The notes: a model not told the origin generated them from the sequence alone. Positions 10,903-23,848 are shown, numbered from the stretch's first letter. The stretch: 64,000 nt of DNA from Hirsutella rhossiliensis (GCF_020360975.1 NW_025408668.1:3906001-3970000); one strand, 5' to 3'. Numbers and translations are program-made.

Positions 10903-13900
10903 CGTTAAAAGCTCTTATTTAGTATAATACTGCGTTACTTTAAGTAATATCGTAACTATTAATATACCTATATAGTAAGCTAGATTAACTAACTCTAGAG
11001 CTACTATATCGCCTTAGGATATAATATATAAGATTATTACCCTTCGATATAAAGTATAGTTACTTAGGAACGGAGGAAGTAATAGATAAGTTAAGGACCT
11101 TAGAGAAGTAGTTAAACTAAAATAGCTAAGACTATTTAATGGTACTTATAGTACGCTTCGAGACTTTCTTACCTAACTTAAGGCCTACTACCGGTTTTAC
11201 CTTACTAAACTCTTAGACCTAGTTAAAAAGGTACTCTATATAGGAAAATATTTATTTAGAATAGTACTTACTTAGTTTAGACCTATTATAAGGGATTTTC
11301 TTAATAACTAACTAGCGCGACGATATAATAAGATAAATAAAGTCTTTATTAGTTTCTAAGGATTTAAAGAAGCTATTATAAAAGTATTTAGAATAACTAA
11401 TAAGAAATAAGAAGCTAAATAGAAACTTTAAGAACTTTAATAAAGGATCTTAATATTAGATTATACTACGAAGTTCTATTAAGTTACCTTAAAGCTTAAT
11501 TAAGATAACGAACCTCTTATATTACGATTCTATAATAAGCTTAAAGAAGAAGTTAAGGATAAGCTTTATAAGGAAAATCGACTTAATAACCTCTTAGACT
11601 ATATTACTATTGTAATATAAATCGACGATAGATAGTATATATAACGCTAAGAAAAGAAATAAGGAAGAGGAAACTAAAACCCTTCTTATAGGAATAACTT
11701 TAACTAACGCGCTAACTATAAAAAGAAGTATAAAACTCTTATTACCTATACTTATATAACTAACCTAGGTAGGATAGACCTAGATATAATATAAAAAAGT
11801 AAAAGAAAGTATTTTAACTATAAGAAACTTAGATATTACTTTAAAGAATATAAATAACCTTATAAAAAGAAGAAAACCTACTAGGTATTAGCTATAAAAG
11901 GTAAGAAATACCTAAACGCTACTAATAGATAGGAACTAAAGTATAAACTCCTTAGTTAGACTATATATTATAACGACGAATATATAGTATACTTAAGCGA
12001 TAAGAATAGTACTAGATAGTTCCTAAAGCTATTAAGGAAAACCCTTATAATAATATAGCGAAGGGATCTTAAAATATAGAAATAAGTTAAATTTATAGAA
12101 CTAAAATACCCCTATCTTAAAGGAGTTTCCTAAGACTAGATTAAGAAGCACGGTAAACGATTCTAGGAAGATATATAAAATAAAAATCGATAATAGTAAT
12201 AGGTAGTCTATAAATAATATAATAAAGAAGATAAGGATATAGCCCTTATACTTACGAAACTTAGATAATAACCTAAAGAGGAATAATAAAGTATTAATAA
12301 TATAAGCTCTAAAGAATAAGAAATACCTAGAGAAATAGAAGATAAGAATAAACTTATACTACTACCCTCGCTACTAAGGGAAAATACTATAATTAGAGAA
12401 TACGCTTTATACTTTAAAGAATTTAAAGAAATACTTAAAATTAGAACCTAATAAATACCTTAAATTTTTATAGAAAACTAATAAGCTATACTAATTTAAT
12501 ATTAACCGGCACTATATAAAGCAGACTATACTATAGCTTTCGCTATAGTCGATACCTTTATAGCTTTATAATAAGAATAGTAACTATAAGGAGAATTTAA
12601 AGATAATCTATAAATACTACTTACTTATAAGTACTATAAGTATATTTTATAGATATTATACGTCTACCTAGATTATATAATATACTTCTAGATAAAGGTA
12701 TAATATAATAAGATCTAAGGACCTTATATATAGTAATAGTAAGCTATAATAACTAAATAGTATTAGATATCTAAATCGCGGGATATTATACGCGTATACT
12801 TTTAGACTATAGCGTAATAGGTAATTACGTTTTACTTAAAGTCGTTAATCGTTATTAACTTATATAAAGATATAAGAAAGATCTATATAAACTTACGAAT
12901 ATTAAAGGAGAAGCCTTTAACTATAATAACGGAATTATTAATATAGAGATTAATTACCTTAATATTAATATCTAGGGCTACGATAAACGAGTTAACTTTA
13001 ATATTATAGATATTAAAGAATATAATATTATATTAGGACTTTTATAGCTATAGGAGAGCAACCTACTAATTAACTAGAAAACTAGCTAGCTATATTAAAA
13101 CAAAGATATAAGTTTCTAAGACTAATAGATTTAAAAGAAAGTAAATTTTTATAATAATTTAGCTACTAAATAAGATAAAAGGGATAACTATTTAAGTAAA
13201 TTATTATAGGCTTTAGTAATATAAATAAAAATAGTAACTAAACTAGTAAATATAATAAAATCGATTAATAAGACCTATATACTAACTAATATAGCTATAT
13301 AACCTAGTATCTAATATAAATAGAATAAAGGATATAATATAAAGATCTAAAGAGTTATTGCTACTTTAAGGAAAGACCTTAAATAAATTAATAAAGAGCT
13401 TAAGTTAAGAGAAACTAGCTCTTAAAAGAAAGAATAAAGCCTATAAGATAGAATAAAGAATATCCCTTAAAAATACCGGAAATATAATAAACTCTTTAAG
13501 GAGGAACTTAAGATAGGGTTACCTAAATATAGTTAATAGGACTATAAAATTTATCTTAAGGATAGAATAACGCTAACGTTCTATAAAATCTATAACTTAA
13601 ACGAAAAATAACTATAAACGCTATACGACTACCTTAACGAGAATCTATAAAAGGAATATATATAAACGTTAATATCTAAAGTAAGCTACCTAGTTATATT
13701 TATTTTAAAGAAAAACGGTAAGCTATAACTAGTTATTAACTATAAACGCTTAAACGATATTATAATAAAGGACCGAATACTATTACTACTTATATTAAAA
13801 CTATAAGATCGACTATATAGTAAAAAATAGTTTATAGCCCTTAATCTTAAAGGCGCTTATAACTTAATATATATAAAAAAGGGATTTAAATAGATAATAG

Positions 13901-15137
13901 CCTTTAAAACGAAATTCAGACTATTTAAATATCTAGTAATACTATTAAGACTTATAAATATACTAGCTACCTTTTAATAGATAATTAATAATATCCTATA
14001 TAAATACTTAGATATCTTTATAGTAGTATACCTAGATAATATCCTAATCTTCTTAGATACCTTAGAAGAATATAAGGAATATATCTATAAGGTACTCATG
14101 CACTTTAAAATATAAAGTTACTAGTTAAACTAAAGAAAAGTAAGTTCTATATATAGGAAGTAGACTTCCTTAGATATACGATCTTACTAAAAGAGATATA
14201 AATATAATAAGATAAGATTAACTTAGTTAAAAAATAGCTAACGCTAAAGAACGTTAAGGACGTATAAAGTTTCTTAGGATTTATAAATTACTATTAACGA
14301 TTTATTAAAGATTTCGGAAAGATTATAGTACTACTATATAACTTAATAAAGAAGGAAAAAGAATTTATATAGGATAATAAAGCTAACGAAGCTTTTAAAT
14401 ATATTAAGACTACGATTATATAAGAACTAGTCTTAACTACCTTTAATCTAAAACGATAAATCGAACTTAAAACTAATATATTAGACTTTACTCTAGGAGT
14501 ATAAATCGGATAGAAAGATAATAAAGGAAGACTATAGCTAATTATATTCTACTTAAAAAATCTATATAGTATAGAACTTAATTACCTTATCTATTATAAA
14601 GAATTCCTTATAATTATTTAAGCTTTTAAGGAATTTTAATACTACCTTCTTAGAAGTAAGTATAAAGTTAAGGTCTATATAGATTATAAAAACATCTTAT
14701 ACTTTATAACTATATAATAGTTAAACGGATAATAGATTTAATAGGCCGAATATCTATTAGAATTTAACTATAAAATAATCTATAAAAAAGGAATAGAAAA
14801 TAGTTAAGTTAATGCCCTTAGTCGACGAAGTAACTATAATATAAGAGTACCTATAGTAAAAGGATAGCTCTTAGAAATTAATAAAAACAGGAACTACTAG
14901 TAACGATAGCTAAATATAATATTTAAAGTATAACCTAATAACTTAACTTACTAAAAGATCCTAAAATAAATAAAAGAATATAAAGTATTAAACGGATACT
15001 ATATAGGATATTTATAAGTTCTAATATATAAAAATAAAATCTAGATACTATTAGTATTATAAGATAAAGTTATATAAGATATATATAAATATATAATATA
15101 TAGATATTAAGGAATCTAAAGAATAATAAAACGGATT
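10903..15137 (+). pseudogene. A1 gag-pol remnant
   Basis: Reading through RIP-type stops gives a Ty3/Gypsy order. Gag lies at about 11,100-12,000 with a degraded zinc knuckle (YFNYKKLRYYFKEYK, near 11,810). Sequence compatible with a retropepsin falls near 12,780-13,030, followed by RT at about 13,560-14,110 with the catalytic box now read as VYLDNILIF (14,027-14,053; the second Asp of YxDD has become Asn). RNase H lies at about 14,400-14,800, and the beginning of the integrase zinc-binding region at about 15,030-15,130. The integrase core is absent because the element is cut there. It is not functional. Confidence 0.8.
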
Positions 15138-17716
15138 TATATTATAAGTCCCTTAAATAAGATTACTAGGAAATAGACCGCCTTTCGTTAAGGGCCTATA
15201 TAGGAAGGAGCGTTCTATACGCTTAAGGACCTATTCTTATAGGCCTTAGTACTACTTTAGTAAGACTTTAACTAGTCTACGTTAGTCGAAGTAGACTATA
15301 GCGGCTAGGCACTTAAAGGAACGCTTTCTTAGGAGGTAAACGGGCGGAAGTAACTAGTAGCATTTTACTCCTATAAGCTAACCTTAGTAGAGCGGAATTA
15401 CGCTATTTATAATAAGGAGATACTAGCGATTATTAGCTACCTTAAGTAATAGTAAATAAAGCTTTAGAGCTATAAGAGCTTTAAGGTTCTTATAAACTAT
15501 AGGAACCTTAAGTACTTTATAACCTATTAATACTTCTTAGAGCGGTAAGCCCGCTAAGCGGAGTATCTCTTATACTTTAACTTCTTAATTAAGTACTAGC
15601 TAGGGCGGGACTCTATAGTCTTAAATACGCTTTCTTAGAGGGATTAAGACTAGCTAATAGGAGCGGATATCGAGGCCTAGGATCTATAGCTTATCCTATA
15701 AGAAGCGCTATAGACTTATATAGGAGCTTCCTTAGTAAAGGAAGGTATAAGGCTAATAAATAAGCCTTCCCTTATACCTTCGCCTTAGCTTAGTAAGGAG
15801 GGATAGACCGGCCTAAAGGCGTATACGGCGCGGGTATTCTAAGATAAGGTCTTCTAGCGCTTATAGGATAGGATATCGTCTTTAAACTATACCTATAAGA
15901 GTATATACCGTGCTATTAAGTCTAGCGCTTAACGCCTTAATTTAAAGCTAAAGCTAAAGGTATAAGTAGCTAACTATTATATTAACCTACGGGGGCATTT
16001 ATATTAGCGGGGGAGACTATAGGTACTAGGCGCGCTATATACTATAGAAGCTAAAGAGAAGGATAGACCGCTAGAGCTAGATAAATAAAATAAGCTTTAA
16101 TAAAAGCTAGTTTAGCTCGTTTATAACTCTAGTATCGTAGGCTACCTAGGTAGGCAGGGTATAGTAGTAGGCCTTATAAGGGATTTCTACTAGCCCCTCC
16201 TATAGTACTACGTTCGCTGCTTCCTCTATAACTACGATATCTATAGCTATACTAAGATTTAAAGGGCGTAGCTTAAGGGGCTACTTAAGTAGCTTCCGGT
16301 ACCTAACTAGTTCTATATATATATATAGATAGACTTTATAATAGACCTCCTACTTATAAAAAGCGGTAACTACTATATATAGGTAATTAAGGACCGACTT
16401 AGTAAGTCTATAGTATTAAAGCTAATACTATCTATAAATATAGAGTCTTATATAAAGCGCTTCCTATAGTACTAGGCCCGCTTATATAGCTAGCTAGCCT
16501 TTATTATAAGTAATAAGGGATCGAATTAAACTAGCTACTTTTAGTAGTACCTATACTAGCTACTTTAGATTATATAGCTACTTAGTATAGTATACTACTT
16601 ATAGACCGATAAAGAGCTTAAGAGGGTAACTAAGAGGTATAGGCTTACCTATGGGCTATTATAGCTAATAACTAAGCGGACTAAGACTAGTAGCTCCCTA
16701 TAGCCTAACTTACGTTAAATAGTAAACTATATACCTTTATTAAGATAGCCCTTTTCTTTATAATATATAGCTTCGAACTACCTTTATTAGTTCCCTTTAG
16801 TATAGATATAGTAGTAGAGTAGTATAGTAATTTATTACTAAAGGGCTGCGCCTTTATATTTATATAAAAGTTATAGGAGACTATAGATTATTACTAATCT
16901 ATAATAGCCGCCGCGGCATAAGATTAAGAGCGGTATACTAATAAGACTAAGGCCCTAGTAGATAGGTTTATAGTAAGAGATAAGGTATAGCTAGACCTTT
17001 ATAACTATAGGTTAGTATAGCTAAAGAAGAAGCTTAACTAACTATACGCGAAGTTTATAGTATAAAGGGTTATTAGCCTATAGGTTATAGAGCTCGATAG
17101 TCTCTTAACGGGGGTCTATAATAAGATTAACGTAGACCTTTTTTATAGAGCCTCTTTTAACCCGCTACTTAAATAAAAAGTAGTAGACGCTTAACTACTT
17201 ATAATTAAGGTAAAAAGAGAGGATAAGTTTAAGGTTAAAGAGATATAGGCCGCGCGCTAGAAAAGGGTTAGTAAGGGGAAACGCTAAGAGGTCCTCGTTA
17301 AGTAGCGCGGGTATCTTAACCCTATATAGGAACCTATATATAAGTTTATAAGAACTATAGCCCTTAATAAGTTTAAAGCTTTATTTAGAATAATAAATAA
17401 GAATAATAGACTAATAAACTATTAATAATAGCCTAGGCTAAGACTATAAAGTAAGTAAAGCGGAGTAAGTAGTTATAATAATATAAGCGTAATAATATAA
17501 GTAGAGATAAAAATAGCGTTTATTTTAAGGTAAAGCCCTTAGACTACCTAGACCTATACCTTATCCTTATCGTTATCTTTATCCTTATCCTTATTATCCT
17601 CCTCTACCTTATTAGCGGCGGCGGCGCTCTTTAAGGCGCTTAGGCGGCCCTCTAGGCCTACGAGCTAGTCGGCGGTAGCGGCGGCTTTAAGGGCTCTAAG
17701 GCTAAGGGGGGCCTAG
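15137..17716 (+). mobile_element. Chromodomain Ty3/Gypsy element B4, left part
   Basis: A family B fragment begins inside the RT/RNase H boundary (PLNKITKKQTAFR-like, near 15,150) and has no 5' LTR. RNase H follows at about 15,190-15,650 (DYSGWALKGTLSQE-like), then the integrase zinc-binding and core region at about 15,950-17,160, and a chromodomain at about 17,230-17,350 read through stops as KEIxAARQKRVSKG with the YLNPI/EPIYKFI segment. Further downstream is the acidic/Ala-rich stretch (about 17,520-17,716). At 17,716 it is split by A2; it resumes at 22,742. Many TAG/TAA stops. Confidence 0.8.
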
Positions 17717-18186
17717 TATTATAACTATAGTTAGCGGGCTATAAGAGAGCCGGCTACGTTTATATAATAAAGCGGCTTAGAATAATAGTTAGGATAAGAA
17801 GTTACTTAGGCTTAGCTTACCTAGAGCGTACGTAAGCTAAGTAAGCCTTATATAGATAGATTACTACTTAGGAGTATAGCTTATAAGTAAGCTATAGTAA
17901 GCTATAAAGGGGATTATAGCTAAGACTATAATCTAAGGATAGTCTTTATAGGTATATATAGCTACCTACTTTTACTCTTTTAAATAGATAGCTCTCTAGC
18001 TTTTAATATAGATCTTTATTATAATTCTATTTCTAATTTTAATTACTTAGTTATAGTCTACGGTCTATAACCTCTAACTTATTACTAACGTAATATATAT
18101 ATTATTACTTAGACCACGCCCTATTATATCTACTAATATAAACCCCTTAATAGGTTTATCCCTTAAGAATAATACTAGTTATTATA
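17717..18186 (+). repeat. 5' LTR of A2 with a different U3
   Basis: This LTR shares the first ~15 bases (TATTATAACTATAG) and the last ~270 bases with the A1 LTR. The ~200 bases between (about 17,732-17,920) do not match and include GTACGTAAGCTAAGTAAGCC. It is a variant LTR with a replaced U3. Confidence 0.75.
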
Positions 18187-20978
18187 TATTAAAAGCTCTT
18201 ATTTAGTATAATACCGCGTTACTCTAAGTAATATCGTAACTATTAATATACCTATATAATAAGCCGGATTAACTAACTTTAGAGCTATTATATCGCCTTA
18301 GGATATAATACACGGAATTATTACCCTTCGATATAAGGTATAGTTACTTAGGAATAAAAGAAGTAATAGATAAGTTAAGGACCTTAAAGAAGTAGTTAAA
18401 CTAAAATAGCTAGGACTATTTAACGGTACTTATAATATACTTTAAGACTTTCTTACTTAACTTAAGGCCTACTACCGGTTTTACCTTACTAAACTCTTAG
18501 ACCTAGTCGAAAAGGTACTCTATATAGGAAATTATTTATCTAGAATAGTACTCGCTTAGTTTAGACCTATTATAAGGGATTTTCTTAATAACTAACTAGC
18601 GCGATAGGATAATAAGATAGATAAAGTCTTTACTAGTTTCTAAGGATTTAAAGAAGCTATTATAAAGGTATTAGGAATAACTAATAAGGAATAAGAAGCT
18701 AAATAAAAACTTTAAGAACTTTAATAAAGGATCTTAGTATCGGATTATACTATAAAGTTCTATTAAGTTACCTTAAAGCTTAATTAAGACAACGAACCTC
18801 TTATATTATAATTCTACGATAGGCTTAAAAAAGAGGTTAAGGACGAGCTTTATAAGGAAAATTAACCTAATAACCTCTCGGACTATATTACTATAGTAGT
18901 ATAAATTAACGATAGATAGTATACGCGACGTTAAGAAAAGAAATAAGGAAGAGGAAACTAAAACCCTTTTTATAGGAATAACTTTAACTAACGCGCTAAC
19001 TATAAAAAGAAGCGCGAAACTCTTATTACCTATACCTATATAACTAACCTAGGTAGGATAGACCTAAACGTAATATAAAAAAGTAAAGGAAAGTATTTTA
19101 ACTATAGGAAACTTAAATATTACTTTAAAGAATATAGATAACCTTATAAGGAGAAGAAAACCTACTAAGTACTAGCCTTAAAAGGTAAGAAATACCTAAA
19201 CGCTACTAATAGATAGGAACTAAAGTATAAACTCCTTAGTTAGACTATATACTATAACGATAAAGATAGTACTAAATAGTTTTTAAAGCTATTAAAGAAG
19301 ACCCTTATAATAATATAATAAAGGGATCTTAAAATATAGAAATAAGTTAAATTCGTAGAACTAAAATACCCTTATCTTAATAAAGTCTCTTAAGACTAAA
19401 TTAAAAAGAATAATAAACGATTCTAAGAAGATATATAAAATAAAAATTAATAATAATAATAGGTAGTCTATAAACAATATAATAAGGAAGATATAAATAT
19501 AGCCCTTATACTTACGAAACTTAGATAATAACCTAAGAAGGAATAATAAAGTATTAACGATATAAGCTCTAAAAAATAAGAAATACCTAGAGAAATAAAA
19601 GATAAGAACGAACTTATACTACTACCCTCGCTACTAAGGGAAAATACTATAATTAAAGAATACGCTTTATACTTTAAAGAATTTAAAGAAATATTTAAAA
19701 TTAGAACCTAATAAATACCTTAAATTCTTATAGAAAACTAATAAGCTATATTAATTTAGTATTAACTAGTACTACGTAGAGGAGACTATACTATAGCTAT
19801 CGCTATAGTTAATACCTTTATAGCTCTATAATAAAAATAGTAACTATAAGGAGAATTTAAAGACGATCTATAAATACTACTTACTTATAAGTACTATAAG
19901 TATATTTTATAAATATTATATATCTACTTAGATTATATAATATACTTTTAGATAAAGGTATAATATAACGCCTTCTTAGTTAAGTTTAAGGGATAAGTAC
20001 TTTTAAAACCCTACCTAAGTATAAAACTAAACTACTAGAAAATCGATTAATACTACCTAAATAACTAAGTTATATTATTAAAACCCGATTATAATATACT
20101 ACTGAAATACCACGATAATTATAGTTTATTAACGAGATATCTTTAAGAGATATATAAAATCTATAAATACGCTAAAATAAAAGAATAGTATAATACTACT
20201 TACTTTAAGGTATCTAAACCCTTAATCTTTTAAAGACTTATATAATAAGTTAAATATAATAAAGAAGATTATAATAAGTATATATACCTAAACTATAGAG
20301 TTTATAAATATAAAAAAGTATAAGTATAGTATAAATAATATAATAGTATACTAAAAGATTATTAATAATATATATAAAGGCTATAAGCTATATTTAACTA
20401 AGGAAGAATTAATATAGAAATACTATATAAAAAATAAAAAGACGCTAAATAAAAACTTAACCTTTAATATAAAAACAAATAAAATTATAAAGTATAGTAT
20501 ATAATTAACTATAAAGTAGTATAATATAAAGAATATAGCGTTAAGAAATAAGTAATCTTTAATAAGCTATAAGAAATTAGTCTATTTAGCTTTAATATAA
20601 CGCTATACGACGAAAATATAAAAAAATAATATTAATAATAAATTAAAGAAGAATACCTAAATAAAATAAATAAGGACTAAGTAAAAAACGAGGTACGCTA
20701 TCTATAAAAAGGCTATAGACTAGCACGATATAATAAGATCTAAGGACCTTATATATAGTAATAGTAAGCTATAGCGACTAAATAGTATTAGATATTTAAA
20801 TCGCGAGATATTATATATATATACTTTTAAACTATAGTATAATAGGTAATTACGTTTTACCTAGAGTTATTAATCGTTACCGATATATATAAAGATATAA
20901 GATAGATTTATATAAACTTATAAATATTAAAGGAGAGGCCTTTAACTATAATAACGGAATTATTAATATAGAGATTAA
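18187..20978 (+). pseudogene. A2 gag and protease-region remnant
   Basis: It aligns along its length with A1 10,903-12,955, with the same gag and zinc-knuckle region (near 19,090). It also includes about 750 bp (19,979-20,728) that A1 has lost. It stops at the inverted LTR. All frames are broken by TAA/TAG. The reading is the same as for A1; RT and later domains are absent. Confidence 0.75.
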
Positions 20979-21427
20979 TATAACGACCGGTATTATTCTT
21001 AAGGGATAAACCTATCGAGGGGTTTATATTAGTAGATATAATAGGGCGTGGTCTAAGTAATAATAAGTATATTACGTTAGTAATAAGTTAGAGGTCGTAG
21101 ACTATAGACTATAACTAGGTAATTAGAATTAAAGATAAATCGTAATAAAGATCTATATTAAAAGCTAGAGAGCTATCTATTTAAAGAAGTAAAAGTAGGT
21201 AGCTATATATACCTATAGAGACTGTCCTTAGATTATAGGCCTAGCTATAATCCCTAACGTTAGATCGTATAGAGTATAGTAATCTCGTTAATCCTAGATT
21301 ACTTAGATCTCTACGATCCCCTCGATCCTATATCTATTAGATAGTTATACTAACTATTTATCCGTTAGACTATATTACGTGCTTAATATAGTCGACCGTT
21401 AGCGGCCTAGTAGCTATAGTTATAATA
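20979..21427 (-). repeat. Inverted family A LTR inside A2
   Basis: This is the exact-orientation reverse complement of the A1-type LTR: it starts TATAACGACCGG and ends GCTATAGTTATAATA, 449 bp. It carries the A1-type U3, not that of A2. The five bases on either side (ATTAA and TAATA) are not a clean duplication, so it may be a recombination product rather than a solo-LTR insertion. Confidence 0.85.
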
Positions 21428-22459
21428 TAATATCTCCCCTCCTTTTAGTCTTATCCGTAAGACCTACTATAGCTACCTTAGCCGCTATATATAAATATAC
21501 CTTTATCGCGTTATACGTAAGTATATCGTTCCTTATCTTTTTATCCTTTTAGGATATACTACTAATAGTATATTTAGTTATATACTAAAAAATTATTCCT
21601 AAAAAGCCTCTAAGCGCGCTACTCTTACTAAATATATCGACTTAAGTAGAGATCCTACTAATATACTATATACTTAATACTTTAAGGCAAAAAAGACGAA
21701 TTATTAAATAGCCGAAAATTCTTCGCGCTATAATAATTATATTACTAGTAGTCGTCCCTATTATAATAGTATTTTAGTAGCCTCTTCTTATAGGTATCTT
21801 TTAATTCTTTCTACGTATAGTAGCTAATATATTTCTTTTAGTAACTAAATTATTAGCGGAGAAGTATAGGCTATATTTTAAAGAGAAGGAAGCTAGGGAA
21901 GCCTTATTAGAGCTTTAAGTATAGCTTACGAATCTTTAGTCGTAAATATCTATCGCTATTAATTATTTAGCTTATATCCGGAAGATTCGGAATTATATAA
22001 AAGAAAAGAGTTCTAAGTTATTTCGTCGTAGTATCTAAGAAGTAGATACCGAGGATAGCGTTTTACCTACGCTCGATATATATAAGTATTAGGTAGTAAA
22101 TAACTTATAATTATTAGGCGTTCTTAACGAGGCGAATTAGTCCTCGTTTAGTATTAGTAAGGAGTTTATAGATCTTAGTCCTTTAATCCCTCCTAAACCT
22201 TCTAGTAAAATTATTAAAGTAGAGAGCTATAGTAGGTTAAGTGCTTAAGTAGTTCCTAGGTATTTTCCTTTAGTCTATATCCCTTTTACTTAATAAGGTA
22301 TTCTTATTACTAACCTTATTTTCTTATATTTAGTATTTATTCTACTTTATATTCTTAATCGTTATTAACTTCGATTTTTTCCTATAGTTTAGCGTTTTAT
22401 AGCGCTAGTTCTAATAATAAGATATAAAATATTAGGTATATCTATATTATTATTAGTAG
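21428..22459. other. Unidentified RIP-degraded segment within A2
   Basis: It does not match A1 pol. A frame from about 21,860 to 22,300 stays fairly open apart from TAA/TAG and includes a coiled-coil-like EKYRLYFKEKEAREALLEL and further on IPPKPSSKIIKVES. I do not recognise a family. Confidence 0.35.
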
Positions 22460-22741
22460 CGAAGGGGATTACGGCTAAGACTATAATCTAAGGATAGTCT
22501 CTATAAGTATATATAGCTACCTACTTTTACTCTTTTAGATAGATAGCTCTCTAGCTTTTAATATAAATCTTTATTACGATTCTATCTCTAATTCTAATTA
22601 CCTAGTTATAGTCTACGGTCTACGACCTCCGACTTATTACTAACGTAATATATATATTATTACTTAGACCACGCCCTATTATATCTACTAATATAAACCC
22701 CTTAATAGGTTTATCCCTTAGGAATAACACCGGTCGTTATA
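22460..22741 (+). repeat. 3' LTR part of A2
   Basis: It matches the last ~270 bp of the other family A LTRs, from AAGGGGATTACGGCTAAGAC to CGGTCGTTATA. The upstream boundary of the LTR is not clear, because no TATTATAACTATAG start is found nearby. Confidence 0.75.
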
Positions 22742-23790
22742 CTTAGCTAGTAGTAGCGGCGGGGGCGGCGGCGGGCACGGCTAAGGGGACCGCTAATAAG
22801 GCGACGGAGGTAGTATCCTTAGTACTAGGAGAGTTAGTAGCGGAAGTAAAAGAGCTAAAGGAGGGGAACTTACTTAGGGACGAGGCCTTAGCGCTTAAGG
22901 GCGCGGAGATTACGGTAAGCGGCGGCAGCGGCGGTAAGGCGCTTCTTAGTAGCCCCCTATACCTGCCTATACGCGCCGGCCTTTTAAGCTAACGCTATAG
23001 CGAGTAGGATAGGAGGCGCCGCCTTATAAGCGCGGCCGGCACGCGCGTACTAGTAATAACTACCGCTATAGCGGCGCCCGACTTAGTTAGCGTAAGGGAG
23101 CTCTTATAACGTATACTATATATAAGGGGCCGCGTAGGCGGCTCTAGCTTATACCTAGCGTTTATACTTTAAGAAGTTAGCGGAAAATAGCTACTACGCT
23201 TACTAGGTAGCGGACTTATAGGGGTAGTAGAGGCGGAGGCGGGGGTAGAGGGGCCGGGCGTTACGGCCGCCGGCGGGGACGGCGTTATTATATAGAAGGG
23301 CGATATAAGGGCGGCTAGCGTAGTAAAGGTAGAGGCGGCGGCGGTAAGCGCGGTCGCGGGGGCGCGGGTAGGAGTAGCGGTAGCGGCGGAGCCGTCGTTA
23401 GCCGTGCCTAGCACGGCGTTAATAAATAACTCCGTACGCTCTAAGAAGGAGGAAGTAAGGGAGGGGAAGGTAGATATATCTATCGCGGAAGTTAGTATTA
23501 TAGATTATAGCCTCCCGCTCTATAAGGTAGAGAACTTATTAATTAAAGTTATTATTATTAAGGCTATTATTACTACTATAGCTATTACTATAAGTATACG
23601 TTAATAAAGCGGCTTATATAGCTAGGAACGAACTAACGCCTTAGGTAAAGTAGAACTTACTTATTACTATTACTACTATAGTTAAAGAAGGAGGAGAAGG
23701 AAAAGAAGGAGGAAAGGGGGGATGCCGCCTTATATACCCTTAGGTAGAGGAGGCTGCTTAAGGCTAAGGGGACGGGCAACCTAAAGCTTA
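22742..23790 (+). mobile_element. B4, right part (3' end of pol and downstream)
   Basis: It continues B4 after A2 and is the reverse complement of about 27,050-28,110 of B1. It is Ala/Gly-rich and CG-rich and ends at the polyprotein C-terminus (23,602-23,604). After GGGCAACC (near 23,775) the match to B1 is lost and gag-type sequence of B3 begins, with no LTR between. Confidence 0.75.
23320..23604 (+). pseudogene. C-terminal tail of the B4 polyprotein
   Basis: The open frame ends at 23,604 with TAA. It extends upstream past the GTG at 23,404 through an Ala/Val-rich linker (VEAAAVSAVAGA), so it is the end of a longer polyprotein and not an independent gene. The last ~66 residues include EEVREGKVDISIAEVSIIDY and finish with an Ile-rich helix-like stretch (VIIIKAIITTIAITISIR). 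B1 has the same tail at 27,238-27,438 on the minus strand. An in-frame TAG lies upstream near 23,293. Function unknown; probably specific to the B family. Confidence 0.6.
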
Positions 23791-23848
23791 TATAAACTAT
23801 ACCTATTAATTATAGTAAGTATATAAGCTAGTTAATAAAGGTAGTATA
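23791..23848 (+). mobile_element. B3, gag fragment left of the B2 insertion
   Basis: It matches the gag region of B1 (reverse complement of about 32,640-32,690) and of B5 (46,720-46,770). The sequence GTTAATAAAGGTAGTATA is interrupted here and resumes after B2 at 40,374 as AGGCTATAAGTA. The target duplication GTATA (23,844-23,848 and 40,369-40,373) confirms it. Confidence 0.8.

Larger units (their letters stand above)
10453..15140 (+). mobile_element. Ty3/Gypsy element A1, 3'-truncated, RIP-dead
   Basis: The 5' LTR (10453-10902) is followed by gag, protease, reverse transcriptase, RNase H and the first part of integrase. The element then runs into a family B fragment at about 15,137-15,147 without any 3' LTR. 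Compared with A2 it lacks about 750 bp near 12,715, which A2 keeps at about 19,979-20,728. All frames carry many TAA/TAG stops. Confidence 0.85.
17717..22741 (+). mobile_element. Ty3/Gypsy element A2, rearranged, inserted in B4
   Basis: The B4 sequence GGGGGGCCTAG at 17,706-17,716 continues as CTTAGCTAGTAGTAGC at 22,742. The target duplication is therefore CCTAG (17,712-17,716) and CTTAG (22,742-22,746), with one base changed. The left LTR (17,717-18,186) is followed by gag and part of protease to 20,978. The rest of pol is missing; in its place are an inverted family A LTR and an unidentified ~1-kb segment. A family A LTR end closes the element at 22,741. Confidence 0.75.

Noticed and set aside
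23169..23414. 81-codon minus-strand Ala/Thr/Pro frame
   Set aside because: Antisense to the Ala/Gly-rich tail of the B4 polyprotein; an artefact of its CG-rich codons.
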